Source: JACKCB01 sp964452775
Lineage (GTDB): Bacteria; Chloroflexota; Anaerolineae; Promineifilales; Promineifilaceae
Assembly (NCBI GenBank): GCA_964452775.1
Contig: CAYVQP010000007.1
Span: 1-64,000 of the forward strand
Reading direction: 5' to 3'
DNA length: 64,000 bases
Part shown: positions 1-7,518 of the stretch, piece after piece
Position numbering within the stretch: position 1 is the stretch's first letter
How the letters are laid out: the number at the start of each line of letters is the position of its first letter
Translations under genes and position numbers: made by a program
Notes under the pieces: model-generated
The model's database searches: none
The model's input: only the letters and a program-made list of their open reading frames with translations
What the model was told of the DNA's origin: nothing

Positions 1-56
1 GCGGTAGATCCGTGAAAGACCTGCGGGGTTTTGTCCTTAGTTAGCGAGAGGGCCAG

Positions 57-1016
57 TTAGTCAGCCTCACGCTTAACAAAATCAATGATCTCCTCCACGT
101 AAGCGAAGGCCAGGGCCGTTACCGTGTCCGCCCCGCCGTAGTAGATCGCCAGCCGGCCCGTGGCCTGATCGTGCAGCGCCGCACAGGGGAAGGCCACGTT
201 GGGTACGTCCCCCACACACTCATAAAGCGTCTGCGGTGAGAGCAGGTATGGTCCGCCTCGATAGCGCACCTTCCACGGTTCGTCCAGGTCAAGTAGGGCC
301 GCGCCGAAACTGTACACAAAGCCATTGCAGGAGGTAAGCACGCCGTGGTAGATCAGCAGCCAGCCTTCCTCCGTCTCAATCGGGGTCGGGCCGGCGCCGA
401 CTTTTGTTGACTGCCATCCGCTCGTCGCCCCCATCACAAAGCGGTGCCGCCCCCAGTGGACCATATCCGGGCTTTCGCTGTAGAAGATGTCGCCGAAAGG
501 GGTGTGACCATTGTCGCTGGGCCGGCTGAGCATGGCAAAGCGCCGGCCGATCTTACGTGGAAACAACACTCCATTTCGATTGAACGGCAGAAAGGCATTC
601 TCCAGTTGATGGAAGGTTTCAAAATTATCCGTGTAGCCGACGCCGATTGTTGGCCCATGATAGCCGTTGCACCAGGTGATGTAGTAGCGGTCGTCAAGCC
701 AGGTGACGCGCGGATCGTAACGATGCTCATATGTGGCTAGTTCGGGTTCCGGGCAACGCCAGACAATGGGCGCATCGTCAATCGTCCAGTCAATGCCGTT
801 GGCGCTCACTCCGCGATGCAAGTTCATTTCACGTTTTTTGTTGTCACAGCGAAATACGCCGGCATATCCCCCGCGAAACGGCGTCACGGCGCTGTTAAAT
901 ATGCTGTTGGATGAGGGGATCAGGTCTCGCGGGATGATCGGGTTCCGGCTGTAGCGCCATACCACGTCGCTGTTGCCGTCCGGACGCCCTTCCCAGGGGA
1001 TGTCAGGTAGATTCAT
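57..1016 (-). CDS. GH130 family glycoside phosphorylase/hydrolase
   Basis: This 319-residue protein resembles glycoside hydrolase family 130, five-bladed propellers that mostly phosphorolyse beta-mannosides such as mannosyl-glucose or mannooligosaccharides. Visible family features are the RNPIIPRD start of the first blade, FNSAVTPFRGGYAGVFR, the YDPRVTWLDDRYYITW blade with its probable catalytic Asp, and GAGPTPIETEEGWLLIYHGV. There is no signal peptide, so it probably acts in the cytoplasm. The start is supported by a GAGGAGAAG ribosome site just upstream of the ATG. The kinase gene lies upstream on the same strand, 96 bp away. No sugar transporter or partner hydrolase is nearby, so the substrate cannot be assigned; the family call is firm, the exact reaction is not. 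Confidence 0.85.
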   Translation of the reverse strand: MNLPDIPWEGRPDGNSDVVWRYSRNPIIPRDLIPSSNSIFNSAVTPFRGGYAGVFRCDNKKREMNLHRGVSANGIDWTIDDAPIVWRCPEPELATYEHRYDPRVTWLDDRYYITWCNGYHGPTIGVGYTDNFETFHQLENAFLPFNRNGVLFPRKIGRRFAMLSRPSDNGHTPFGDIFYSESPDMVHWGRHRFVMGATSGWQSTKVGAGPTPIETEEGWLLIYHGVLTSCNGFVYSFGAALLDLDEPWKVRYRGGPYLLSPQTLYECVGDVPNVAFPCAALHDQATGRLAIYYGGADTVTALAFAYVEEIIDFVKREAD

Positions 1017-1076
1017 GCTCTTCTCCTCACTCTTGGTTCTTGCCGGCCGGAAGCGACAACTGCTCGGCCGGTCACA

Positions 1077-1102
1077 CCGGACCCGGTCCGCAATCGGTCC
1101 GG
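1077..1102 (-). terminator. hairpin after the Ser/Thr kinase gene
   Basis: A perfect 7-bp inverted repeat, CCGGACC (1077-1083) and GGTCCGG (1096-1102), lies just past the stop of the minus-strand kinase. There is no T-run, so it may be a weak or Rho-assisted terminator, or an RNA-processing structure between the kinase and the GH130 gene. Confidence 0.4.
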
Positions 1103-1112
1103 CGCATGTACG

Positions 1113-3134
1113 TTAACGCCCTTCCGGCGCGAACGGTATACGATAGAGGTCAACGCTGCCGGAGCGGTTTGACTGGAATAGCAGCCAGCGGCCGTCCGGT
1201 GAAATGGACGGGATCTGGTCATTGCCCGGATGGTTGGTCAGATTTCGCAAGTCACTGCCGTCCGTGCGCATGGCGTAAATTTCATAGTTGCCGTCACGAT
1301 CACTCTCAAAGACGATCCACTCTCCATCCGGGGAGACGAAGGGGTTGGCGTCGCGCGCGCCGTGATTGGTGAGCCGGATCAGATTGCTTCCGTTCAGGTC
1401 AACAATGTAGATCTCGTGGTTGCCGTCCTGGTTAGATTGAAAGACGATGCGCTTGCCGTCCGGGTGAAATGCGGGGAAGGTCTCGACAGCCGGCGTGTCC
1501 ATGACAGCTCGCTGATTGTTGCCGTCAGCGTCCATAATGTATACCCCCCAATCATTGCCGCGCCTGGACATGAAGACGATCTGGTCGCCCATTTTGCTGA
1601 AAGAAGGATAAGTGTCCGAGCCGGGATTCTCGGTCAGCTGTTGCCAACCACTGCCGTCGAGATTCATGGTATAGATGTCGTAGTTGCCGCCACGATTGGA
1701 GGTAAACACCAGCCGGCTGCCGTCCGGCGCAAAGTGTGGATGGTGGCCCTCGAAGTCGCCATCAATCAGGTTCTGAGTCGAGCCGGTCGCCAGGTCGCGG
1801 GCGTAAATCTGCCAGCTCCCGCTTTCATTCGAGAAGTAGGCCAGTGTACGACCGTCCGGCGACAACATGGGCTGGTATTCAAGCGCCGGGCCGTCCGTCA
1901 ACTGCTCGGCGTCATCAATGACCGGCAAGGTCACTTCCGGCAATGGAGTAATCGTCGCCTCGCCGACGGTTTGTGGGGTTGGGGTATCCGTTGCGGTAAC
2001 CGTCCCCCCGGCCGGCAAAGTTTGTACGGGCGGCGGCTTAATCTCAACAACCGGCGTGGCGCTGGCCCAATCAACCAGCCACGTAGAAGCGGCCCAGCCG
2101 CCTACCGCCAGCGCCAGGCAGCCGAGCACGAGCGCCAGCAGAGCGGGGATAAGCCATCGTCTGTTCTCGCCTCCTGTGGGATCGCTGCTGATCGCCGCCG
2201 GTTGCGCAGTTGTAGCGGCTGAAACTGGAATCGGCGGAATCATAGTCTTATCAAGCGGCTCCGTTGGCGCTTGTGCCGCAGCAGGCATGGGGACAGGTGG
2301 TGTGGCTAACGCTTTGCCGGCCATTGCGGCCTGAAGATCTTCTACCAACGCGGTGGCGGTCTGATAGCGCTTGTTTGGCGATTTGGCCAGCACGCGATAG
2401 ATCACTTCCCGCATGCCGCCCGGCAAATCGGGCCGAACCTGCAGGATGTCCGGCGGTGGCTCCAGCATATGCTTCATCGCCGTGGCCATCGGCGTCTCGG
2501 CCTCAAACGGGACCTTGCCGGTCAGCATCTCGTACAGAATCACGCCAAGCGAATAGATGTCGCTTCGCCCGTCAATGCGCTCGGAGCCGCTGGCCTGTTC
2601 AGGGCTCATGTATAAGGGCGTGCCCACCACCAGGCCGACGCCGGTCAGATCCAGCGACTCGCCCTGCATCACCTTCACAATGCCGAAGTCGGATAGATAC
2701 GGTAGCCCATTGTGATCGAAGAGGATGTTGCCCGGCTTTAGGTCACGGTGGATGACGCCCTGCCCATGTGCGAAGTCAAGCGCCGGCGCCAGTCGCTCCA
2801 GGATCCGGGCGGCGCCGGCCAGGGTGAGGGTACCCAGCTCCAGCCGATCAATTAACGATCCCCCGCTGAGTATGCGCATCACCAGGTAGGGCTGGCCTGC
2901 CTGTTCGCCGTAGTCGTAAACGGGCACGATCGCCGGATGTTCCAGCGCCGCTACGGTTTGGGCTTCGCGTACGAAGCGCCGGCGTAACTGCGGGTCGTTC
3001 GCGAATTGTGAGGCAAGCATCTTGATGGCCACGCGCCGGCTGAACTGCGGATCATATGCTCGATAGACGGTGGCCATCCCACCCTCGCCCAGCATGCCCT
3101 CAACTCGATACCGGCCAATCTCTTGCAGTGTCAT
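1113..3134 (-). CDS. membrane Ser/Thr protein kinase with PD40 beta-propeller sensor
   Basis: This is a Hanks-type kinase of 673 residues. The N-terminal kinase domain (about 1-270) has the glycine loop GEGGMATVY, VAIK with Lys38, HRDLKPGN with catalytic Asp131, DFG, and a GTPLYMSPEQ activation segment, so it should be active. A Pro/Ala/Thr-rich linker leads to one membrane helix (about 325-355). The outer C-terminal part carries six or so TolB/PD40-type repeats of the form DG-x-VFxSNRxGNYDIYxMNxDGS, a beta-propeller likely to bind a ligand or protein. The usual PASTA domains are absent. The start has a GAGG ribosome site about 6 bases ahead. Sensing through the propeller is inference; the kinase call is firm. 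Confidence 0.93.
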   Translation of the reverse strand: MTLQEIGRYRVEGMLGEGGMATVYRAYDPQFSRRVAIKMLASQFANDPQLRRRFVREAQTVAALEHPAIVPVYDYGEQAGQPYLVMRILSGGSLIDRLELGTLTLAGAARILERLAPALDFAHGQGVIHRDLKPGNILFDHNGLPYLSDFGIVKVMQGESLDLTGVGLVVGTPLYMSPEQASGSERIDGRSDIYSLGVILYEMLTGKVPFEAETPMATAMKHMLEPPPDILQVRPDLPGGMREVIYRVLAKSPNKRYQTATALVEDLQAAMAGKALATPPVPMPAAAQAPTEPLDKTMIPPIPVSAATTAQPAAISSDPTGGENRRWLIPALLALVLGCLALAVGGWAASTWLVDWASATPVVEIKPPPVQTLPAGGTVTATDTPTPQTVGEATITPLPEVTLPVIDDAEQLTDGPALEYQPMLSPDGRTLAYFSNESGSWQIYARDLATGSTQNLIDGDFEGHHPHFAPDGSRLVFTSNRGGNYDIYTMNLDGSGWQQLTENPGSDTYPSFSKMGDQIVFMSRRGNDWGVYIMDADGNNQRAVMDTPAVETFPAFHPDGKRIVFQSNQDGNHEIYIVDLNGSNLIRLTNHGARDANPFVSPDGEWIVFESDRDGNYEIYAMRTDGSDLRNLTNHPGNDQIPSISPDGRWLLFQSNRSGSVDLYRIPFAPEGR

Positions 3135-3260
3135 CGAACCTCGCTCTGATTGTAGTATACCAGCTTCCCTCCCTGCCGACGTTCCAGCAATTCACAATGC
3201 CCCGGTCAATAAAGAGACGTAGAGCACTCGGAACTGTTCCATTTCTGACTACCGGAACAC

Positions 3261-3294
3261 TGGCAACTGTCAGGCTATTCTTGACACGATGTCC
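3261..3294. promoter_or_regulatory. two TGRCA/TGTCN inverted-repeat sites
   Basis: TGGCA-AC-TGTCA (3261-3272) and TGACA-CGA-TGTCC (3282-3294) resemble the exact inverted repeat at 3374-3385 that overlaps the promoter below. They could be additional operator sites for the ArsR-type regulator encoded downstream. The rest of the 354-base gene-free stretch 3135-3488 holds the kinase upstream region, this promoter and a hairpin leader. Confidence 0.3.
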
Positions 3295-3372
3295 TCAGGG
3301 AGGCGAAAGGCCAGCAATAACGATACTTTGCAACAATATGACAGCCAAGAGAATAGAATCGTCCCATCCAGA

Positions 3373-3401
3373 TTGACAACTGTCACAATAGAACCTATAA
3401 T
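3373..3401 (+). promoter_or_regulatory. consensus sigma-A promoter with overlapping operator
   Basis: TTGACA (3373-3378), a 17-base spacer and TATAAT (3396-3401) match the housekeeping promoter consensus exactly. The inverted repeat TGACA-AC-TGTCA (3374-3385) sits on the -35 element, the classic place for a repressor site. It should drive the 3489 and 3730 genes. Confidence 0.85.
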
Positions 3402-3430
3402 ATGATTCGATAGTATTCTAATTAGATTGG

Positions 3431-3473
3431 CGCGTTATCTCGCGGTCGGGAACACCCGACGGAGCCTGCGCTC
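3431..3473 (+). other. structured 5' leader with three small hairpins
   Basis: Between the promoter and the 3489 start lie CGCG-N6-CGCG (3431-3444), GTCGGG-aaca-CCCGAC (3445-3460) and GAGC-ctgc-GCTC (3462-3473), stacked end to end. I cannot match this to a riboswitch class; it may only stabilise the transcript. Confidence 0.3.
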
Positions 3474-3488
3474 TTTGGAAGGTATGTC

Positions 3489-3737
3489 ATGATGGATCAA
3501 TATCTGGCGGAAATCGGGGCTGACAAGCCGGAAGCGGAGCGAATCGTCCGCGCCTTTGGGGTGCTGATTCGCTTCTACGAGATTCACGGCGAGCACGAAA
3601 TCGAGCTTGCTCGTGCCCTGGGCGACCGCGACCGACTGGTGAAAGAGCAGATAAAACTCTCAACTTTTAAGCATGCTGAGAGCATTCTCCTGGGTACCTA
3701 TCAGCGGGTCACTGGCCGGAGAATAAGCGATGAATAG
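3489..3737 (+). CDS. small hypothetical protein coupled to ArsR regulator
   Basis: This 82-residue soluble, mainly helical protein is of a family I do not recognise. It is rich in charged residues and has no Cys, no signal peptide and no membrane segment. It is very likely real: it follows a consensus promoter, has a GGAAGG ribosome site, and its stop overlaps the start of the ArsR-type regulator by 8 bp, which implies translational coupling. It may be an accessory partner of that regulator, but this is inference from position only. Confidence 0.7.
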   Translation: MMDQYLAEIGADKPEAERIVRAFGVLIRFYEIHGEHEIELARALGDRDRLVKEQIKLSTFKHAESILLGTYQRVTGRRISDE

Positions 3738-4314
3738 CCTGGATGCTGAACTTAACCTGGAATCCAGGGCAGATTTGTTCAAGGCGCTGGGTCACCCGAT
3801 ACGCCTGCTTATACTAAATCTCATCCGGCTGAGGCCCAGGCACGGCGAGGAATTGGCGGCAATCTTGCACCTGAAGCCGGCGACCATTTCCCATCACCTG
3901 GGAAAACTTGCCGGAGTAGGGCTACTGGTTTCGGAGAAGAACCAGTACTACCAGACGTACTCCCTGGTGGAGGATCTGCTTGATAAGCCGTTGGGCGATG
4001 TCATCCATGTTGCGCAACCCGGACTGGTTAGTTCCGTAGAGGAGGACGCCTATCGGGATAAAGTACTGAAGACCTTTCTTCGGCATGGGCGGCTCATCCA
4101 GATCCCCCGCCAGTTGAAGAAGCGACAGGTGATCATGTCACACATCGTGCAAGAATTTGAGCCGGACCGGGACTATTCGGAAATGGAAGTGAACCACATC
4201 TTGTTGGAGTTTCACGAAGATGTGGCATCACTTCGTCGGGAACTACTCTCTAACAAGCTGATGACCAGAGAGAGAGGCAACTTTCGTCGTGTTCCGGAGG
4301 AGGCAATCACGTGA
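3730..4314 (+). CDS. ArsR-family regulator with DUF2087 domain
   Basis: This 194-residue DNA-binding protein has an N-terminal winged helix of the ArsR type (about 12-80: LFKALGHPIRLLILNLI, then LHLKPATISHHLGKLAGVGLL as the recognition helix region). The C-terminal half (about 105-185) matches DUF2087, with RLIQIPRQLKKRQVIMSHI, FEPDRDYSEMEVN and a closing RERGNFRRV. No Cys or His cluster typical of metal sensors is seen, so it probably senses something other than a soft metal. It overlaps the preceding small ORF. Inverted repeats around the upstream promoter are plausible autoregulatory sites, untested. The family call is firm. Confidence 0.9.
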   Translation: MNSLDAELNLESRADLFKALGHPIRLLILNLIRLRPRHGEELAAILHLKPATISHHLGKLAGVGLLVSEKNQYYQTYSLVEDLLDKPLGDVIHVAQPGLVSSVEEDAYRDKVLKTFLRHGRLIQIPRQLKKRQVIMSHIVQEFEPDRDYSEMEVNHILLEFHEDVASLRRELLSNKLMTRERGNFRRVPEEAIT

Positions 4315-4388
4315 CGTCCGGTCGGAATTGCCGGCCCACATTGCTGGACAGAATTCGATTGATGGCCGCTTAGATGCGGCCTTTCTCT

Positions 4389-4417
4389 TTGCCCATCACC
4401 GCCGCGGCGGGTAATAT
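4389..4417 (+). promoter_or_regulatory. promoter for the M23 peptidase gene
   Basis: TTGCCC (4389-4394), 17 bases, TAATAT (4412-4417). The ATG at 4428 is only 11 bases past the -10 element, so the transcript would start almost at the start codon. Confidence 0.5.
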
Positions 4418-4427
4418 CCCCGGCATT

Positions 4428-5702
4428 ATGCGAACACGCAGGCTACGGCTGTTCGGGCTCATGCTTCTGGCGCTAGCGCTGCCGGCAATACTCCTATGGC
4501 AGCAGTACCGCCCGAGTGATACCAGAATTGGGCTTGCCGCCATGACCTCCGATCCACCCACCGCGGAGCCGACCCCCAGCCCGACCGCGCCGCCCACCCG
4601 CACAGCGCAGCCGGCCGCCAGCGCAACCCCGACCATGCGCCCGACTTCCACCTCGACCCCTACGGAGACTTCGACGCCGCTGCCCACCGCAACGGCGACT
4701 TCGACGCCCCTGCCCAGCGCAACACCGCCTGACCGAAGCTGTCCGGCTGAACTACCCGTAAAGCCGGAATACGCGCGCTATACCCTGGGCAGCGTTGCCT
4801 GGCCCACACCCGATCCGGCGGGTTTCACGCCCCACTTCTGGCTGGACACGCCCATCCTGCTGGACGAGGATGAGCCGGAGATAACGGTTAATCCCGGCTA
4901 TCCTTATGGCTCCGACGGCAACGGCCGCTATCTGTTGCACAATGCGGTAGACATCTCCGGCGATCTCGGCGTTCCCCTGTTGGCGGCCATAGACGGCACG
5001 GTGGCGGTCGCTCAGAACGACTATACGGAACTTTATGGCTGGCGCTGTGACTGGTACGGCCATCTGGTAGTAATTGAAGCAGACGCCCGCTACCGCGGTT
5101 TACCCGTTTACGTCCTTTATGGTCACGTGTTGAACCTTAGCGTAGAGCCGGGCGACCTGGTCCAGACCGGCCGGCAGGTGGCGGAAGTGGGCGTCGGCGG
5201 GGCAAGTACGGCGGCGCATCTGCATCTTGAGGTGCGGGTGGGCGGCAACGAGTTCGGCATGACCCGCAATCCACTGCTTTGGCTGAAGCCGGCGGAGGAG
5301 CGCGGTCTGATAGCGGGCCGGCTGGTGGATCCGGAAGGGCGTCCCTGGCAGGGCGTGCAGATCATAGCCGCCGGGCCGGCCTATGCCACCACCTGGAGCT
5401 ACCTGGATGATCCAATGCACTACATTCGACCGGATGATGAATTGGGCGAGAACTTTGTCTTTGGCGACCTGCAGCCCGGCAACTATCGTGTGCTGGTGAC
5501 TGTGCAAGGGACCGAATACGCCGCCAACGTAACCGTGGAAGCCGGCCAGGTCAGTCAGGTGGAGATTGTGACCGAGGCGTACAGGACTCCAACCCCAGCC
5601 CCACCGGCAACCGCTACTGCCGTAGCTACTGCAACCAGTGACGAGTCGGATCTACCTGCGCCGACTGAAACGCGGGCGCCGGATGACAATTCATCACCTT
5701 AG
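4428..5702 (+). CDS. membrane-anchored M23 family peptidase
   Basis: This is a LytM-type zinc endopeptidase of 424 residues, likely cutting cell-wall peptide cross-links or acting as a scaffold outside the membrane. An N-terminal signal anchor (RLRLFGLMLLALALPAILLW) is followed by a Thr/Pro-rich wall-spanning linker. The M23 domain keeps all the zinc-ligand motifs: HNAVD, then YGHV and HLHLE. After it come a carboxypeptidase-regulatory-like beta sandwich (GRLVDPEGRPWQGVQI...) and a short Pro/Thr tail. An in-frame ATG at 4374 would add 18 residues, but 4428 gives a proper anchor and fits the promoter. No ribosome site is seen at either, consistent with a leaderless message. Confidence 0.88.
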   Translation: MRTRRLRLFGLMLLALALPAILLWQQYRPSDTRIGLAAMTSDPPTAEPTPSPTAPPTRTAQPAASATPTMRPTSTSTPTETSTPLPTATATSTPLPSATPPDRSCPAELPVKPEYARYTLGSVAWPTPDPAGFTPHFWLDTPILLDEDEPEITVNPGYPYGSDGNGRYLLHNAVDISGDLGVPLLAAIDGTVAVAQNDYTELYGWRCDWYGHLVVIEADARYRGLPVYVLYGHVLNLSVEPGDLVQTGRQVAEVGVGGASTAAHLHLEVRVGGNEFGMTRNPLLWLKPAEERGLIAGRLVDPEGRPWQGVQIIAAGPAYATTWSYLDDPMHYIRPDDELGENFVFGDLQPGNYRVLVTVQGTEYAANVTVEAGQVSQVEIVTEAYRTPTPAPPATATAVATATSDESDLPAPTETRAPDDNSSP

Positions 5703-5864
5703 CGTCTGGCCGGCCATCGCGCATCTTGAACATGGATCGCGGCTGGCGCCATGCGCTTGTTTTGAGTAACCAGATCGTGATGTTGGCGATGCGGCAACAA
5801 GATAGTGATTGCCTGATTATCTGAGTTGGCATCGAAATGAAATTTCTAGCTACAGGAGTAAACA

Positions 5865-7115
5865 ATGGGATTTGAAGTGGAACTTGAGGAGCGGTTGTTG
5901 AGGTATGTGCAGATTGACACGCAGAGCGACGAGTCATCGCTCACTTCGCCGAGTACGGGAAAGCAGTTTGATTTGCTGCGGCCGTTGCAGGAGGAATTGC
6001 AGGCGCTTGGCGCTGAGGACGTGAGGCTGACGGACTACGGCGCCGTAATCGCCACGATTCCGGCGAATGCAGCTCATAATGCTCCGGCTATTGCCTTTTT
6101 GGCTCATGTGGACACCGCGCCGGCTTTCAGTGGAAGCGGCGTCAAGCCGGTTGTGCATCGCAACTACGACGGCCGGAACATCACCTTCGCTGACGACCCC
6201 GGCTTGACCCTTTCGCCGGAGCAAGCGCCTTATCTGGCGTCGAAATTGGGCGACGACATCGTTACCGCCAGCGGAACCACGTTGCTGGGTGCAGATGACA
6301 AGGCAGGCGTGGCCATTGTCATGGCTCTTGCGCGCCACTTGCTACAAAATGGGGATGTCCAGCATGGCCCGATTCGTATCTGCTTTACGCCGGATGAGGA
6401 GATCGGTCGCGGCGTGCACAAGCGGTTGCCCGGCGACCTCAACGTTGCCTGCGCTTACACGCTGGACGGCGCGGAGAAGGGCGAGATTGTCTACGAAACT
6501 TTTTCGGCCGATAAGGCGACTGTGAAAATCAACGGCGTCTCCATCCATCCCAGCATTGCCAAATATAAGCTGGTCAACGCGCTCCACCTGGCGGCGAAGA
6601 TCATTGACACGCTACCACACGTCACCTTGACCCCGGAGACGACCGACGGCCGGCAGGGATTCATCCACCTGTACCAGATGGGCGGCACAGCAGCCGAAGC
6701 CGAACTGCACTTCATCCTGCGAGATTTTGAGCTGGACAAGTTGCAGGCCCAGGGAGAGTTGATGCAACAGGTATGCGGCGCGATTCAGGCCACCGAGCCG
6801 CGGGCCAAGATCAACTGTACGATCACCCAGCAATACCGCAACATGCGCTATTGGCTGGAAGACGATATGCGGCCGGTCGAACTGGCACGGGAAGCCTGCG
6901 ATGCGCTGGGCATTGACCATTTCTCAGTCCCCATCCGCGGCGGCACCGATGGTTCGCGATTGACCGAAATGGGTGTGCCCACGCCGAACCTCTTTACCGG
7001 CATGCAAGAAATTCACGGCCCGCTGGAGTGGGTCAGCATTCAGGACATGGCCCGGGCCACCGAGATGTGTATCAAGCTGGCACAGTTGTGGGGTATGGCA
7101 GACGCGGCAAGATAG
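5865..7115 (+). CDS. pepT: peptidase T (tripeptide aminopeptidase)
   Basis: This 416-residue protein is an M20 metallopeptidase that releases the N-terminal residue of tripeptides in the cytoplasm. The markers are YVQIDTQSDE near the N-terminus, FLAHVDTAP (metal His and Asp), LLGADDKAG (bridging Asp), FTPDEEIGRG (catalytic Glu pair), YTLDGAEKGEI typical of PepT, and IRGGTDGSRL near the end. Length matches the family (about 410). The ATG follows a CAGGAG ribosome site. It stands alone between the M23 peptidase and the alaS leader and may recycle peptides. Confidence 0.95.
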   Translation: MGFEVELEERLLRYVQIDTQSDESSLTSPSTGKQFDLLRPLQEELQALGAEDVRLTDYGAVIATIPANAAHNAPAIAFLAHVDTAPAFSGSGVKPVVHRNYDGRNITFADDPGLTLSPEQAPYLASKLGDDIVTASGTTLLGADDKAGVAIVMALARHLLQNGDVQHGPIRICFTPDEEIGRGVHKRLPGDLNVACAYTLDGAEKGEIVYETFSADKATVKINGVSIHPSIAKYKLVNALHLAAKIIDTLPHVTLTPETTDGRQGFIHLYQMGGTAAEAELHFILRDFELDKLQAQGELMQQVCGAIQATEPRAKINCTITQQYRNMRYWLEDDMRPVELAREACDALGIDHFSVPIRGGTDGSRLTEMGVPTPNLFTGMQEIHGPLEWVSIQDMARATEMCIKLAQLWGMADAAR

Positions 7116-7212
7116 CTCTCTGAGGCGGGACCAGCGGCCGAGAGCGAGAATCCGGTGGATTGGCCGGGTTATGCCGCGGCGCTGTGGATGGCCGAAGCTA
7201 ATCGAACAACCG

Positions 7213-7241
7213 TTGACACCGGCCTTGCCATTTGCTACTAT
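7213..7241 (+). promoter_or_regulatory. alaS promoter
   Basis: TTGACA (7213-7218), 17-base spacer, TACTAT (7236-7241). The expected transcription start is about 7248, which is the ATG of the leader peptide below. Confidence 0.8.
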
Positions 7242-7247
7242 TTCAGC

Positions 7248-7331
7248 ATGATGATCAGCATTGTCCTGCACCTATCACGAGAGGCCGCCGCCGCTAGCCG
7301 CCGACATGGTCTGGTTAGCCGGCTTGCCTGA
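7248..7331 (+). CDS. alaS leader peptide with four consecutive Ala codons
   Basis: This short ORF encodes 27 residues, MMISIVLHLSREAAAASRRH then GLVSRLA, and stops at TGA 7329-7331. Codons 13-16 (7284-7295) are GCC GCC GCC GCT, all alanine. The ATG lies 7 bases after the -10 element, so it could be translated leaderlessly; ATG 7251 is the alternative start. The ORF ends 25 bases before a strong intrinsic terminator that precedes alaS. This is the layout of amino-acid attenuation leaders such as those of trp, his or pheST. The peptide is inferred to sense alanyl-tRNA supply, not to function as a protein. Confidence 0.65.
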   Translation: MMISIVLHLSREAAAASRRHGLVSRLA

Positions 7332-7395
7332 TGTGCACTGACATAACAAGGGCGAGTAGCCGCCAGACCAGTTTTCCGGTCTGGCGGCTATTTTT
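7293..7395 (+). promoter_or_regulatory. alaS transcription attenuator (competing hairpins and terminator)
   Basis: The terminator arms TAGCCGCCAGACC (7357-7369) and GGTCTGGCGGCTA (7378-7390) form a perfect 13-bp stem with an 8-base loop followed by TTTTT. The bases GGTCTGG at 7308-7314 are identical to the start of the 3' arm, so they can pair with CCAGACC (7363-7369) and block the terminator. A third pairing, GCTAGCC (7293-7299) with GGTTAGC (7313-7319), would hold that antiterminator strand back. The first strand overlaps the last of the four Ala codons, so a ribosome stalled there would free the antiterminator, as in classic attenuators. Confidence 0.7.
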
Positions 7396-7518
7396 GTTTA
7401 TTGGCAATATTTCGCTGCCGGTCGGCGCTCGGGCGGCAATGGGATAGAATTCGCGCCGCAATATCCCGGCGTCCCGGCCTCGGCCGTGGATGCCCAAAGC
7501 GAAACCAAAGAGAGCAAA

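Noticed and set aside
1..56. gene fragment at the window start
   Set aside because: Too short, with no readable motif on either strand.
1230..2222. 330-codon plus-strand open frame
   Set aside because: It is antisense to the kinase propeller; the periodic high-GC codon pattern of the real gene creates it and it has no family signature.
7116..7518. T-box riboswitch before alaS
   Set aside because: I could not find the conserved T-box antiterminator sequence; the Ala-codon ORF and competing stems explain the leader better.
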